Of a stretch of DNA of 64,000 nt, positions 34,050-45,934 are shown piece after piece. Position numbers and translations under genes: made by a program. The stretch spans positions 78,175,945 to 78,239,944 of the forward strand of contig OY744523.1 in the NCBI GenBank assembly GCA_963556195.1. Reading direction: 5' to 3'. Positions within the stretch are counted from its first letter, which is position 1. Each line of letters opens with the position of its first letter. The notes beneath the pieces were generated by a model. That model was not told the origin of the DNA. It was given only the letters and a program-made list of their open reading frames with translations, and did not search any database. This DNA is from Sepiola atlantica. Its lineage: Eukaryota > Mollusca > Cephalopoda > Sepiida > Sepiolidae.

Positions 34050-34637
34050 CAACGAACTCGACTGAAAACATAACCCATTTGGCAGAAGTGATAACAAAAT
34101 ACCTCATCTAAGAAATGTCAAATCCTCTCTTCCCTTTTTTTCTTTTATTTCCCTTGTTATCCTTTCTCATCTTTTTCTCATCCTCTTCTTTTTATTATTT
34201 GTCTTGATTTTTAAAAATTCTATTCTTCCTTTTTCTCAATTTTGAAACTTTGAATTCTTGCAGTCTACCCAAAATCCCTTTCTTTTACAATTTCTTTTTC
34301 TGTCACCCTCTCCCTCTTCTGATAGAGTACTGGACACTTCTTTTCACCCTTATTACACTTTTTTATAAAGTCCCCCTTTATTTTCTTACACTTTACTGCT
34401 AGCAAAAGGTTTATAAATTATCTTAAGATGCCCCTCTCTCTAAGAAGTGCCACCACCACAGAAACTGACAGTCTTAGTAAATGAGGTTTGCTACTTGGTT
34501 CTGATGTCTGGTGAAGTCAAAGCCAAATACCAGATGAGAAGGTTCAGGAGGAAGACACAGGGGCTCGTGGGGTAGGGTTGGCGGTTTACTCATGAGAATA
34601 TATCAAAGAAAGGTAATCTGAAAATTATTATTTATGT

Positions 34638-34709
<72 letters not shown>

Positions 34710-35280
34710 ATGTGGGTTAGGTATGTGTATATGTTTATATATTTGTATGTAAAGGGTTCACTCCTAAACTAATCAACTGATCATTATGAATTTTAGAATA
34801 CAGCTGCTAAGTGTAAGAGGCTGTAATATTGGTTATATTTAGTTTAATTTAGTTTCATAAAAAGTGGGCGAAAGGGAGTGGAAGTCCTTCGTGAAAATTC
34901 AAATACCTTCGATTTTTGTGAAATGTTAACAATGGGTATTAGACATAAATGAATAAATATTTCCCAAATTTCAGTTTTCTTAATGTGTTTTGTTAATCGG
35001 AACAACTTCCCATTTGAAAATGCAAATTTTTCAGATTTGCATTAAATTTGATCCAGAATCATTAGGCACCAATTAAGCAAGATTCCCTGAATTTAAATTT
35101 CTTCTTAAGACCTCTTAAGCTAAAGCCTTAAATTTTAGACATTTTTCTAGAATCAAAATCATGCAATGTATTTTGATCAAAATTAGAATAAGGATTCGAG
35201 ACATAAGTTCAGTATCATTATATCTTGCTTTTAATTTGTCAGGAGACCTAAAAGTGGAACAAAACTGTTCTGTTCAGAAT
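34050..35280. other. Non-coding stretch with (TA)n
   Basis: A pyrimidine-rich block (34120-34420) and a (TA)n run (34642-34712). No gene supported. Confidence 0.5.
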
Positions 35281-35282
35281 AG

Positions 35283-35283
<1 letters not shown>

Positions 35284-35333
<50 letters not shown>

Positions 35334-35363
35334 TAGATATATAGATATATAGATAGATAGATA

Positions 35364-35406
<43 letters not shown>

Positions 35407-35491
35407 CTTCTATATATATAACATAGTTTCTTTCTGTTTGTTTGTTTGTTTGTTTGTTTGTTTGTTTGTTTGTTTGTTTGTTTGTTTGTTT
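35284..35491. repeat. Compound microsatellite (TA)n-(GATA)n-(ATT)n-(GTTT)n
   Basis: Four simple-repeat types stand end to end: TA (35284-35332), ATAG (35330-35365), ATT (35366-35402) and GTTT (about 35435-35491). Open frames on both strands are translations of the repeats. Confidence 0.95.
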
Positions 35492-35542
35492 GCTTGTTCA
35501 TGAACACCTCCAAGGGCTTTAGATGACGATTGGCCAATAATA

Positions 35543-36148
35543 TTCTAAAACAGGGGCGGGCAACCTTTTCGGAGTGAGGGCCACATGAGACTTTTGGAAG
35601 GAGATCGCTGGCCGGAGTGAAAAACGAAATCTCAGAATTATTATATTTTGTTTACGTGAATAAATTGTACAAAAATTGCATTGAACACTCTACAAATCTG
35701 ATATTTTTTCTCAGGAGACTTCTGTATCTAATGTTATAAAAGGCACCAACGAAGGGCCATTTTGGAATCATAAATCATGACGGGGGAAGTAGCAAGTTGA
35801 TCCAGCATTCGTTTTGACACACCTCACATAAATTCTCTGTTTTATGCCCTTTCCTCGTCTCTCGTGTCTCCTTTGCCTCTCTCTTTCTCTTTTTCTATTT
35901 TTATCTCAGGCCAAGGATTTGAAATTAATAGTTAAAGAAAAATGAAATATACATCCATCATCGCTGGCTGATATTTATACATTTTCATCTCACTGTAAAT
36001 CTTAATCGAAACCTACTTTTACGTCTATGTCACAAAATGATATGAGTTTTACTAGGAGGTCTGCGGGCTGGATTGCAATAATAAAGCATAGCAGGGTGGC
36101 GGGCCGGACACTAAGCCTTTGCGGAGGTTGCCCGCCCCTGTTCTAAAA
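35543..36148. mobile_element. Non-autonomous hAT element (MITE), 590 bp
   Basis: The element 35551-36140 begins CAGGGGCGGGCAACC and ends GGTTGCCCGCCCCTG, a perfect 15-bp terminal inverted repeat of hAT type. It is flanked by a perfect 8-bp target duplication TTCTAAAA (35543-35550 and 36141-36148), the hAT signature. A related GGCCGGA-like block lies near each end. The interior has no transposase frame, so it would have needed a transposase from elsewhere. The intact termini and duplication suggest a fairly recent insertion. Confidence 0.93.
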
Positions 36149-36154
36149 CTACAA

Positions 36155-36910
36155 TATCCAGAGTACTTGGATAAATATATTTTATGTTGCTCAAGGGAAG
36201 TATAACATGTGCCGAGTCTTAGTCATGGCAAATCAAGACAAATCTAAGAGTCAATGAACATTGTAAATATGTTCATGTGTCATTATTTTTAATTACTTTG
36301 CCCTATCATCTCATTCCATCTACTTACCATTTAATTTTTGTCAAAATTTATTTTAATTTAAACCAACAGGCATGTTCATGAATATAGATAATATTAACTA
36401 AATAATGATAAATAATGATAAATCAATGAATACATACATATATATATTCCACAAACAGGGTAACTAACCTATGCCATTTTCCTACGGGCGAAGTCTTGCG
36501 TGTGTCACGGTGGGATCTTAACTCTTAACTTTTAACAGTTTTTATTACATCTATTTATTTCGTTGTATGTATGTAGGTTTTATTATCTAATATTTATTAT
36601 AGTCATTTATTTATTTATTTATTTATTTATTTATATATTTAAATATTGATCATTTATCTACTGACTTATTTATTTATATTATTTATATTATTTAATTTAT
36701 TATCTTCATTAGTATTATATTTATTTATTTGAATTTTCAGATATATTTGTTTTATATATATATATATATATATTTTTATTATTATTAGACGCTAATTTTA
36801 ATAAATAGAAAGTTAAATAAACGTTTTTTTTTAGAGAATTAAATTTTTAAAAATAAATGACCGCTGATACGAAGAAAGAAAGAAAGAAAGAAAAGAGCGA
36901 GTAATTAATT
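36155..36910. other. AT-rich stretch with (TTTA)n
   Basis: (ATTT)n-type repeats at about 36605-36640 and 36675-36735, (TA)n at about 36755-36775 and (GAAA)n at 36873-36894. No gene. Confidence 0.6.
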
Positions 36911-36914
36911 CAAT

Positions 36915-37038
36915 TAACAGTTAAATTGAACGCAGTAACAGTAATTTCAAACAAATAAGTCGACTACAACGCTAAAACATGTGTATGCTGGCCAGCACAG
37001 GCACGTACGTGTGTGTGTGTGTTTGTATGAGTGTGTGT

Positions 37039-37070
<32 letters not shown>

Positions 37071-37273
37071 ATCGAGCAGTAAGAGACAAAGAAAGAGAGA
37101 AAGAAAAAAGGCACGCAGCCCAGACGAAGAGAGAAAGAGCGAAAGGGAAAAACAACTATTTATTAAACGGTTAAATTAAGTAGTAGTAATTTCAAAACAA
37201 TTAAGTCAACTACAACGCTAAGAGATGTGTATGATTGATCGCATGGTGTGTGTGTGTGTGTTTGTATGTGTGT

Positions 37274-37337
<64 letters not shown>

Positions 37338-37345
37338 CGAGCAGT
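36915..37345. repeat. Two-copy tandem duplication carrying (TG)n
   Basis: Copy 1 (about 36915-37100) and copy 2 (about 37160-37360) share the order ACAGTTAAATTGAA-like, GTAATTTCAAA, AAGTC-ACTACAACGCTA, a GTGTATG segment, (TG)n, then GTATCGAGCAGTAAGAG and an AG-rich tail. The spacing rises from about 246 bp at the 5' marker to about 265 bp at the 3' marker because the TG run is longer in copy 2. The H/T and V/C repeat open frames are artefacts. Confidence 0.85.
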
Positions 37346-37364
37346 AAGAGAGAAAGAAAAGGAG

Positions 37365-37789
37365 AAATAAAAAAGGTATTTGTGAATGGGTGTATGTATA
37401 TATGTATGTATGCTTACGCGCATAGGCACGTGTCGGTGTATGTGTGTGTGTGTGTGTATCAATGTACATGTACACGTCCCATTACGTGTGTGTGGACGCG
37501 TATGTGCGTGTGCTCATTTATACACATATTTAATTTATGATTTTTCTACTCTTTCCCCCTCATTGCCTGGGAAAACCTCCCACCGTACACACGCAAACCC
37601 CAAACACCGATGAAGACTGAAGGATCAGTCGAAAATTTTGTTCTCCATACCATCAACAAGAAAAAACTATTTTTCTTTACAGAACAACTTATATTCCTAC
37701 ACGTCACAAAATAAATAAATAGAAAAATAAATAATAAAAAGTTATAACACAATATAAACTTTTTTTCATTTTATTTTTTTATATACATA

Positions 37790-37825
<36 letters not shown>

Positions 37826-40235
37826 ATATAAACATTACATTTAATATGGCTTTTCATTACCGGATTACAAGCTACAGTGTATTAATTAACAATTATCTAT
37901 TAATAAATAAATAGAAATAAAAAAATAATAAAAATAATAAAAATAAAATTAAAAACTAAGTTGCAGATTCAAAATATAAGCAAGATTTCCAAGAACGAGT
38001 CCACTCTTAAATCCAAGGGGCACACTCATGCCGCTCCTTCTCTGAAGGTTATGCCCCCTGCCACAACTAAAAATTGAATTATCAATCACATGTATTTGAC
38101 CTATTTAACCCAGCTGAAGAAATTCTTTCTTTATTAAAATATTATCAATGAGTATATAAGATGAAAATATATATAGAAGAATCAACAAACAAGAGTCATA
38201 CGTACTTAAGATTAATTGGTAGTGACCCCAGTTTGCAAAAACTTATTTAGACTTTATATAAGAGTACTTACCTAACCATGAATTCTAGTGAAGAGACTTC
38301 GACTATTTAATTAGTCCAAAAGATCGTATTAGACATCCTTGATTCGACAACTGCACAAATCACATTCATTTCATAATCTTTAACCTTATGCTAAAAATAA
38401 TCTGGATTTATTAATTCATAACAATAGTTAAGAACTAAATATTATGCAAACATAAGTGCTTTAGGGATTGTACAGTTAAGCTAAATAAACCAATTATTTA
38501 TAGATATTATTGTTCTATTCCAAAACTTATGCATTAATAATGAAACTAATACCTTCCCCACAAAAAAACTTATCCGTATACTAATTTTTTTATAAAAAAC
38601 TTCTATTGATTCACGGTTTACATCTAAAAAACATGCCACCCCAGCAACCGCCACTAAGTTATTACTACATAATCCTATTGACAATAAGAATAGTCCAAAT
38701 CTATTTATATTTTGCTGTCCATGGTCATGGAATGTAATTAATTCAATTAATTAAATCAATAAATTAATTAATTAACTAAGGCCCATTCACTTCGAATGAC
38801 TAAGTTAACTATCCAAAAAGCTACTATAAGTATAAATTAACTATCTATCTATACGTCTGTAATCAAGAATGGGGCAGTCTGTGACTTAATTATGATATAT
38901 TTTTAGTAAAATATATTTACTAATTTAAATTATATACTGAACAATTGATCTAATGTATGTGCCAATCCACTCAATTGTCTAGATGGTCTAATTCTATGTA
39001 TACTTGTTAGCCAAACCTAAAATGCAAACAATTTTGCAGGATTTCGTGTTTCTTATTAATTAAATTATTCTTGGAAGTTATTATATAGTAAGATTCAAGG
39101 GTTCATAGATCACATTTTTTAACCTTACCAGGAGTGTATTTATTTGCTTTATTTATTATAGATCATTTCAATTCAAATTGTACATTATTTTTTTGTAATT
39201 CTCTAACACACATAGCTAATGATGTTGGAATTTCCTTAGTATCCGAGTCAGGTCTTACTTTGAAAGAGAAAATATTCGTTTCTATACCTATCCTTAAAAA
39301 TGCACTTTGTGTTGTATTCATACACAATACTAGAAGTTAGACACTCTTATGTTCTGTTGTTTAATGTTAACATTCATCGAGCTTTTATCTTGAATAGGTT
39401 TGGTAAATTAAAAAATATATACTCAAATATATATTTTCATGTACTGTGTGGTCCTTTTTCTTATTAATTTTTTTCAATATATAAAGTCCAACTAGATCAA
39501 TGACATGCGCTGAGTCCGTCCCCCATAGTAACATCAAAGTTAAATTTCCAATGTTTCTTAGTCCATAGTTTATTACTGTATAGTATTAATGTTCTTCTAG
39601 ATAAATTATATATATGCATATTAACAAATGTATTGATGCAAGCACATATACATAATTACTGCAGTATATACCGATAAGAATGGAACTAATATTCCAACGT
39701 AATGGAAAATGAAAAAAAGAAAACAAAAAATATTGTTCAAAGTTCACTAATTGAAATACTTCAAACATTTCATTCATAACTTTGTCGTAAACATGAAACA
39801 AAATATTTATCAATTATTCATATAGATAAACATTAAGATATTGGCAGTTTTGATACAAATGTATTTATCTCTTAAATCTGACCGTAAAGAACGAAAAGAA
39901 AGAAGAATCAATTTGCTTTTTCACTTGTAATTTAGAAATAGATCACAACTTGGTGAAAATCAATTTAGTTCATCTGAAGGAAGGAACGTTTGAACATAAA
40001 TGCTAAATATTTGCCCAGAAAATAAAACAATATTACGAAATATAACTATTTGTTTTATTAAAATCAAAACAATCATTGAATTAAAAAACAAGAACAAATA
40101 ATAGTTAATTAATAAAATGTCCTTTTTTAAAAACCAATATGCAAATTAGTTAACCTTGTGACTATAGCATATACATAAGCAGTATATAAAATAGATGGTG
40201 CGTCTACTGTGTAAAGCTGATTTAACTTTAACACA
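37365..40235. other. AT-rich non-coding stretch
   Basis: Further TG-rich sequence at 37436-37458 and (TA)n at 37792-37820. Otherwise AT-rich sequence with only short frames (for example 38481-38684, 39134-39340, 39586-39813) that show no motif. Confidence 0.5.
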
Positions 40236-40595
40236 AAATCCTCCGTGACCTTTTGGCTAAGATCAGAGTGTAGTATCTGTTCCGATGGATGCTCTTCGGG
40301 CCTTGATTCCGCCGATCTGAGGTATTGCCCCGTGCAGTTCTAGGAGGTCCACCCTACTAGGCTTTGCCTCCCATCTTTGGGGAGGAGTAAGTTTATTGCT
40401 TACTGCCTGAGGCGCCCCTACCGGGGAATACCGACGGGGCTGCCCAGGCATTTTTTGTAGGCCAGAGTGCTCACCTTCTCAGGTGCTGGCTTTTCGAGTC
40501 CCACTTTCCCGACCCGACATTGGGTCACATCTTACATTGTGGGAGTAAGATAAACCTGGCCTTGTGCCTAACCTCCTGGGGAGGTAAATAAAAAG
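40236..40595 (+). mobile_element. U2 snRNA-headed SINE-like element, copy 1
   Basis: The head reads CCTTTTGGCTAAGATCA (40249-40265), then GTGTAGTATCTGTTC (40268-40282). These are nearly identical to the 5' region of U2 snRNA, including the branch-site-pairing GTAGTA. A second U2-like piece, GGTATTGC (40321-40328) with AGGA and ACCC downstream, resembles the 3' stem of U2. The body of about 240 bp (40356-40595) is not U2 and recurs in the copy at 48717-48996. It holds a TTTCGAGTCC B-box-like site (40492-40501) with TAGGCCAGAGTG 34 nt upstream, so a tRNA-like module is possible. The Sm-site region of U2 is absent, so it is not a working U2 gene. Confidence 0.75.
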
Positions 40596-40599
40596 TTGA

Positions 40600-41570
40600 A
40601 TTTACTTGAAATAGGCCGTTTTCACTTTACTGTTAGTGTGAGAAATGGGCCCAACCTTCGCAGTTATTCATTTAGATTACATTTCAAATTTTATTTTGCA
40701 TTTGATTCTTTCGATATATGTTTCTTTTTAAAGATGTTTACATTAATTTATTTTTAATCAATTAATTCTTGATTGATTATTCCATATAATATTAAATTCT
40801 ATTAAAAATGAAACTGTGAATTTTGAGACAGTGTTGTTTATGAAGAAATAAATATTTTCAAAAACCAGGAGAACTCATAATCAAAAGAATGAATTGAATG
40901 TGATTTTGTTATTTAATTACACTAACCCTAACCCTAACATTAACCCTAACATTCACCTTCACCTTCAACTTGTTACTAAATTCGAATTGGTTCGATCTGA
41001 GCTTTAAACATCTGACCTCTTTTTCTCTGACCTCTTTCTCATTTCTGTAAGCATGTAGGCCATCTTAGATCAGGTAAATCTAAAGATTGCATTTATTGAT
41101 TCTTTGATCTTTCTCTATATATACATATATACCCCCGCCTTCACGAGGGCAAATACAAACTTGAAGTGGACAATGTATTGATTCCTTGAATAATAAATTC
41201 CTGAAGAGAATATTTGGATGCAATAATATCTTATTAATTTTAAGAATTATATTTTATTGAAAACATTTTTTCAAATATATAAATGATCTCCATAAAGTAT
41301 CTTTTCATGATTGCAGCCTTTCTAAAAAATCCTTTCTATCATTTCTGTTTTAAAAACAGAAATGATAGAAGGAAAGTGATAATCATTTCTTTTTGGTTTT
41401 AGTTTTAGGAACAACTTAGAATTGTCAAAAGGTTTTAATCGATTTGAGGTTCGATGGTCCAATTTTGTCTCATTAAACTCATTGAATATTGCAAACTTTA
41501 GTTTAAGTTTTAAACAATGCTCCACAGTTGCCAGAATATGATTATCATCTCAGAATACCATTTTATTTAC
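40600..41570. other. AT-rich non-coding stretch with CCCTAA run and a hairpin
   Basis: An ACTAACCCTAACCCTAACAT run lies at 40921-40940 and continues as TAACCCTAAC. A near-perfect hairpin lies at 41335-41369. No gene. Confidence 0.5.
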
Positions 41571-41574
41571 TAAT

Positions 41575-42655
41575 GAGTCGTCACTTGTCAAGGTCAAAAG
41601 CCATTCGAGGATAAGGATTAACGAGATGGATGGATTGTCAGTTTAATGATGAAACTAATTATGAGATGATTGAAAATGATTAATGGAATGAACCATATTT
41701 GATTACTTATAAGGACGGTTTATGACAAGTATTTGTTAACATTGGATTTAAAAACGACCCTGATGCAGTCTGCAGGGAAGCAGCCCCGCGTTATTTTGTT
41801 CCACAGAAACTCTTGGAAAGAAACTCTGTTCATGGAAATTCTATTTGATATTAGGCACATGGAGGAAGTAAAGAAAGTGCGTAATGAGAAGAATTTTTGC
41901 TGTGAATACAAAGAGGAAACAGAGATTGATGCTCAGTTGAACACTTGAAAAGAGACACTGTTCATGGAAATTCCGTTTGATGTTTGGCACACGGAGGGGG
42001 AAGAAAAGAAAGTTCTTTACAGTGGTGGCAGAGAGACGAGTTTTTGATGGGAATGTCTTACAAGGAGGAACCAGAGATTGGAGCTAAACTGAGCATTTTC
42101 CATGGAAATAACGATGGAGTAGAGAAAAACTATCAATGTCTCTTCTATGGGAAAGGAGGTGTAGAACACAGAAGAGATCACCTGCCACTGGCGTGGGGAA
42201 TCGATTTTTGACTTTGTCAAAGCAAGAAAGAATACTCTGAACAGCATTTTCGCAGATATAGCAGCAGCAGTATTATATCTTAGGATGTATCTGACTCTTA
42301 TATATGTAGAGGATTGCATCAGGAGTTAAGTACTTTCCGGGACGATAGAATGATCCAGATTGGATATAAGTCTTCCATTTTAGATTTGGAGTGAAAGTCA
42401 GTTCTAGGAGCTTATCAAAACAAAGGGGTTCTTCAAGGAGAGAGCCATTCATTTCAATTGGGACAAAACAAGGATCTGAGCATTGGTGGTGAAAGGAGAG
42501 AAGCTTAGTTTTAGAGGTGTTAAAAGTAACGAGCCAGTCTTCCCCGTTGCACCATGTGCTCCAGATCAGAAGAGACAGAACCAGCAAGATCTTTATCACC
42601 AATGCTCTTTGATGTGCTGCCATAAATAGCTTTGTTGTCTGCATTATCGTTATTG
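41575..42655 (-). pseudogene. LINE (CR1/Jockey-like) RT C-terminal part and 3' end, family B
   Basis: Minus-strand frames from 42644 give DWLVTFNTSKTKLLSFHH, PIEMNGSLLEE, FDKLLELTFTPNLKWKTYIQ, SFYRPGKYLTPDAILYIYKS, then (after a frame change) MQSSTYIRVRYILR, and a tail ending in an FKSNVNKYLS block. The FN-SKTKLLSF and L-FTP-LKW-YI motifs are the segment after the catalytic RT motifs in CR1/Jockey-type LINEs. An internal duplication is likely near 41830-42010, where CTGTTCATGGAAATTC-TTTGAT occurs twice. The copy is dead. Confidence 0.75.
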
Positions 42656-42659
42656 CATG

Positions 42660-43345
42660 TGTAATGATAAGAATTAATACTATTGGTATATATGACTTTG
42701 TGCGATGCTAGGCTGATCTGATTGTTGGATGTCTCAGAGAAAGTTAAGTGAATTGGAGGACAAACTGATGATTTTAAGACTTAGTAATACATCAGGGATA
42801 ATATTCTAAACCAATTCTAGAATAATGTGAATATCAGAAGACATCCTGAGTTACGCTAGGTGTGGTTCATAAAAATAATAAATAAAGGTAGACATAAAGA
42901 AAATGTGAAAAAGCAAGAGGACGAATCCAGTCGACCTCTGACACGAATGACTTTCTTGCCCTCTTTAATCCGCCTTAAATTAAAGACGCCTTACTTCAAA
43001 ATAGTTAAAAGATATACAAACGAACTTTACTTTGTAAACATTCGAAAGCAACTAATAAAGAAAAACTTACAATTTTTATAAAACTGTGTTTTTTCTTCGT
43101 TACCAAAAACATGGAAATATAACATAAATAAAATAAAATATGTTTGTCTGTGTGTTTACAAAAGAAATCTCAAATGGTGGTGAATATAAAATTGATTGGC
43201 ACTATGATGTCGGTCAGTGGTATCACTGTGATCAGCATCCATCACATTGAATTCGGCGTCTAACTTAATTATGGTTACATGGCGATTAAACTGAAAAAAC
43301 TCCATACTCTGTTCTAATTGAGTTCACTTTCAGTATGTTTGGCAA
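42660..43345. other. Non-coding stretch
   Basis: A 73-codon frame at 42860-43081 is lysine-rich with no motif. Nothing else supported. Confidence 0.45.
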
Positions 43346-43462
<117 letters not shown>

Positions 43463-43464
43463 AT

Positions 43465-45750
43465 GCCATCCAGCGTTGCTGAATTTTAAAAAAAAACTAA
43501 ATTCAGCCCCTACCACAAACCAAACTTAACTCTCTTCTACGTACATAAGCTATCTAACCATCCAAAATCCATCATTAATTCAATAGTCCCCTCAGATTCT
43601 AATAGAATTTCAAAACTATCTGCTAATAAATCTATCTTCGAACAAAATTCAAATTCCTACAATAACGCACTACTCAATTCGGGCTACAATGATAAAATTA
43701 AATACAAAAATAATCCCTTTATCCAGGAAAATAAACCTTTAAGTGTAATGACACACAACATAGAAATACAGAATAGAAAACAGATAAATACTATATTACT
43801 CAAGTATCTGTTACAATTTATTTAATAAATAGAACATTTAATTATTTCTTTTTTTTGTCAATTCTTTTAGAAATCACTCAGTAAAGTTGCAACAAATGTT
43901 TTTTCTATAATTGGTTCAATATTCTCCACGAATGGTTCCCCCATCGTGATTTTTATACAGAGTTTATGTATACCAAGTGTTGTGACCTGATTACCAGACC
44001 GGATTGTCTGCTTGATTTCTGCTTGATTCAAATTACATCACAGTTATACACAGCAGATACTAAATCAGACCATCGTTTAAAAACCACCATCAATTTCTAC
44101 AGTAAAAAATGACAATGTTGGTGTGTGTTTCTCATGCTCGTAACATCATTATAACACATGATAGGATGAGAATCAGGATCTCATAAAATGAATATTTGTA
44201 TTTTCGGGGATGAGAAATTTCCATTTTGTTACAGATTTCGGGGTGATTCAACATTTCGGGTAAAGCTACCTCTGGACGAAAAATGACAGAAAACAGATCT
44301 ACTCTATCTCGTATAGGTGTGGAAATGTTTCTAATGGTGAACCATTGAAAGTATATTTTAAATCAGTAACACAAGGAGAGACAGAAAAATCAGGAGTAGT
44401 CTATCAGGAAAAGGGTGACCATCATAGTCACTAGGCATCGTTGGAAAGAGAGAAAGCTGTAAGAAATAGTTCACATATTAGGGCATACCAATCTGCTCAG
44501 CAGGTCAAGTATGGAGATAAATACAATATGGGGGACTCTGATAGAAGAGAAATCAAAGATTCAGTCAAACTTGTCACAGAGAGAGATGGCTGATACAACT
44601 GGATGTTGGTTGAAGTGTGCTGGTTATCTTGAGCAAAGGCAGCTAGACGGTTTTAAAGAGTTAACTGACACAAAGTTTGGGGAATGAAATGTGAACAGTG
44701 TACTCTCACGGTTCCAATAAAGAGTCGGCTTCAAAATTCCATGACACAAGGTTTTTACTTAGTCGAATGATCAATTTTATTGAGAGAAAAATTCACAAGA
44801 AAATGTTAAAGACCCATTGTATGGGATTCTGTTGACAGCAGCAGTGATAGCAAATGTTGTTTTTATGTATCGACTCTCAATTAGACAAAATCTCAAATCA
44901 CTAGTTTCTTTTAACCAAATAGAGAAGCGAGAATAGTCACTGCCAAAAATTTGCGTGTACTATAAAAACTAAAACACACAGCTTTCTGTTTTTTTCTTTC
45001 AGAAACAACATGTGCCTAGGTCCTTTGGAGCGAAAATCTCTCAGCAACAACAAAACAGGTATGCTAATATACACAGATATACATGCACAAGGTGATAGCC
45101 AAAATGAACGTGCATACTCAATTTCTGCTTACAGACAAAACACCTTTTTTCACCTAGAAAGTTATCGAACACTTTGAACTTTCATTCTTTACAAACTCTT
45201 TATTTTTAGTTGTCTTAACAAGTTGTCAATAAAAATCAATTATTTTGTTTGGATAGATTTTGTCAATTTTTCAACCGATAATGACCTATCCCCAACAATT
45301 CTTTCATAGAGTGTGAAACAAAACACCAATCATATAATCAGAATTCGAAACATAAACGGTGAAAGAATGTATAATGTTCTATAGTCAAAGAATGCTCGGT
45401 TTAAAAGTACTTTTAAAGCAATGGTAAAACACAATAGCTGAAATTTATTAGAAATTCAATCAAAATGCCTTTATCGACTTCCATTAATTAAATTGGAGAG
45501 AAAAATAGGTGTAGCAATATTTAGATGTAGGTGTGTAAAAATGAGGCGAAAATGAAATCAGATTAGAATGGAAAATTCTATTAGAAGTTAAGAGTAGAAC
45601 AAAAGCGATGTGTACAGGAAGTTGTGTTATGGGAGGAAGTCAGAAGTGAAACAGAGTAAATGAGCTGATTAGGTTTGGTCGCCTTTTTAGAAACACCATC
45701 TTTGACGCCCCCCCCCCCGCCTGGGAAGCTGACGTGTAACACTACAATGC
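43465..45750. other. Non-coding stretch, no element recognised
   Basis: Unique-looking AT-rich sequence, somewhat less repetitive than the rest. It ends in a poly-C run (45709-45718). No splice-framed coding exon could be supported. Confidence 0.5.
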
Positions 45751-45753
45751 TGT

Positions 45754-45928
45754 AAGAGAATAAAACCTCAAAGAGAATAAAACCTCAGAGAGAATAAAAC
45801 CTCAAAGAGAATAAAACCTCAGAGAGAATAAAACCTCAAAGAGAATAAAACCTCAGAGAGAATAAAACCTCAAAGAGAATAAAACCTCAGAGAGAATAAA
45901 ACCTCAAAGAGAATAAAACCTCAGAGAG
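45754..45928. repeat. 17-bp minisatellite, about 10 copies
   Basis: The unit AGAGAATAAAACCTCA plus A or G. The last base alternates A, G, A, G through the array, so the true repeat is a 34-bp dimer. Confidence 0.95.
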
Positions 45929-45934
45929 CATGAA

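Noticed and set aside
36964..37540. T/H- and V/C-rich open frames on both strands
   Set aside because: Translations of (TG)n.
40236..40360. Functional U2 snRNA gene
   Set aside because: Only the 5' ~35 nt and a 3'-stem-like piece match; the middle with the Sm site is missing, and the downstream body recurs as a repeat.
44990..45070. Polypyrimidine-AG followed by an open segment, possible exon
   Set aside because: The open segment is short and no partner exon or protein similarity is visible.
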